Shown here: positions 62,961 to 64,000 of the stretch, piece after piece
Layout: the number at the start of each line of letters is the position of its first letter
Position numbering within the stretch: position 1 is the stretch's first letter
Assembly (NCBI GenBank): GCA_016169945.1
Contig: JADLSH010000393.1
Span: 7,705,501 to 7,769,500 of the forward strand
Direction: 5' to 3'
Length of the DNA stretch: 64,000 nucleotides
From: Trachythela sp. YZ-2020
Lineage: Eukaryota > Cnidaria > Anthozoa > Malacalcyonacea > Clavulariidae
Position numbers and translations under genes: made by a program
The notes under the pieces: generated by a model
The model's input: the letters and a program-made list of their open reading frames with translations, nothing else
Told to the model about the DNA's origin: nothing
Databases searched by the model: none

Positions 62961-64000
62961 ATCAGCCTTAAACTAGAAATACATGCATGCAGTAACCCCT
63001 CGCCTAGGCACCATTGCAACATTCTATTAAGAAATCTATTTTTCTTAAATGTTTATATAAATCTGTGACACATGCATGGTATTATAATTTGTACAATAAT
63101 TCCTGGGTTTATATTCGTTCGTAAGCATTATACACAGGGGAGCTTATATTCGGGGGTGGGGGGCTAATACATGGACTACATTTGTGTTAGTAATATTTAT
63201 TGTGAAAAGCTCCGAAGCTGTTACACAGAAGATTCGGGGGTCCTTATATTTGGAATGGTTTGAGCGTTGAGTGAATATAATGGGCTTATACAGTACACTG
63301 AGGTGCTTATATTCGGATGGGCTTATAGTCGGAAGTTTACGTTAATATATCAGTAAACAATTAATCCAATTATTAAAATTTATAGATTTATTTAATTAGG
63401 CAAATAAATAATTCAATAATGAAATAACATTAACAATAATTAATTAGGAAAACCGTTCAACTGTGAAAACCATTGTACCATTTGGGAATACATATTATGC
63501 ACTCAAATTCCCAAATGTGCAGTTATTTAAGTTTAATGTGGAGACCTGGTTCAAGTCTTTGGGAGCACTTGACGCTGGTGTGTTCCCGTTCACTGCACAA
63601 CCAGCATACCACTCCTATATAAAGAAAATATATATGCTATTGCCTGTTGATTTAGTTTTGTATAATATTAATATATTACATAACGAGGATATAATTGTAT
63701 ATATGCCGGTATGAATTTTTGCTCTTTCAATTCAAACACTCATTTGATGTAGTTTTACACGAGCAAGGCAAGGGACGTTAATTCAGAATTTCACTAAAGT
63801 CTATAAGTATACAACAAATGCAACTAATAAAGTTATTTTTAAAAATATTTATTTGTTTAGTAATGTACTTACTTGCTTTGCACATGTTTGCATACTAAGG
63901 TCACATTTATAGCACCGTCCTAAATTCAAATAAGGTTCAAATCAGTCCTGTGTGAATGAAACTGTACAGCATTTATATAAAGAAGTTTCATTCTGAGTGT
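62961..64000. other. Right-edge stretch, minisatellite-like phrase
   Basis: Variants of GCTTATATTCGG recur at about 63141, 63233, 63310 and 63328, suggesting a degenerate minisatellite or a decayed element. No supported gene; the missing 5' part of the Helitron gene was not recognised. Confidence 0.4.

Overview
The window looks like repeat-dense intergenic DNA from an invertebrate animal. A cnidarian is my best guess, from the mix of a Polinton/adintovirus, a Mag-type Ty3/gypsy element, BEL/Pao, GIY-YIG Penelope elements, DUF6589 proteins, a P-like transposase and a Helitron. I recognise no host gene and no RNA gene apart from ribozymes inside retroelements. Nearly every coding region belongs to a mobile element, and most carry frameshifts or stops.

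Region 1 (1-15.5 kb) is a decayed Polinton/adintovirus cut by the left edge. On the minus strand lie an adenain-like protease, major capsid protein, a pVI-like basic protein, minor capsid (penton) protein, a chromodomain integrase and one small gene. On the plus strand lies a cassette of four small genes, two of which share a TATA-centred promoter motif. The protein-primed DNA polymerase B gene (15501 down to 6105) is split by a 1.0 kb element with a TTAA duplication (12519-13531) and by a young Mag-family LTR retrotransposon (7782-12280; identical 116 bp LTRs, GGATC duplication, tRNA-Ser primer site).

Region 2 (16657-26775, 'element A') is a complete-looking 10.1 kb transposon. It has perfect 54 bp terminal inverted repeats (TIRs) and a 9 bp target duplication (CCTGACCCC). 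It encodes a multi-exon DUF6589 protein with a Cys-rich N-terminus, convergent with a RecQ-like helicase. A Penelope element with its own 14 bp duplication sits in one intron.

Region 3 (28.2-36.3 kb, 'locus B') repeats this convergent pairing: a DUF6589-like protein carrying an ankyrin-like segment, and a RecQ-like helicase. An intron of the first gene holds a palindromic MITE and a second Penelope element. That element's terminal repeats contain well-formed type I hammerhead ribozymes, 282 bp apart.

Region 4 (36.3-47.5 kb, 'element C') has a PIF1-like helicase, a SAP-like small protein (tandemly duplicated on a 1.8 kb unit) and a P-element-like transposase. About 770 bp inverted repeats lie at both sides.

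Region 5 (50148-58688, 'element D') is a non-autonomous relative of element A. It has the same terminal motif (CARCCTCGTACCCAGG) and a 9 bp duplication (ATACAGACG), and is interrupted by a BEL/Pao retrotransposon (52457-58418). Region 6 (60434-62960) is a decayed Helitron replicase.

The strongest candidate for an undescribed system is the element A/locus B pairing of a DUF6589 protein with a RecQ helicase, bounded in element A by foldback TIRs and a 9 bp duplication. All coordinates and identities were read by eye. Many lesions are single-base indels, so assembly error cannot be separated from real decay.
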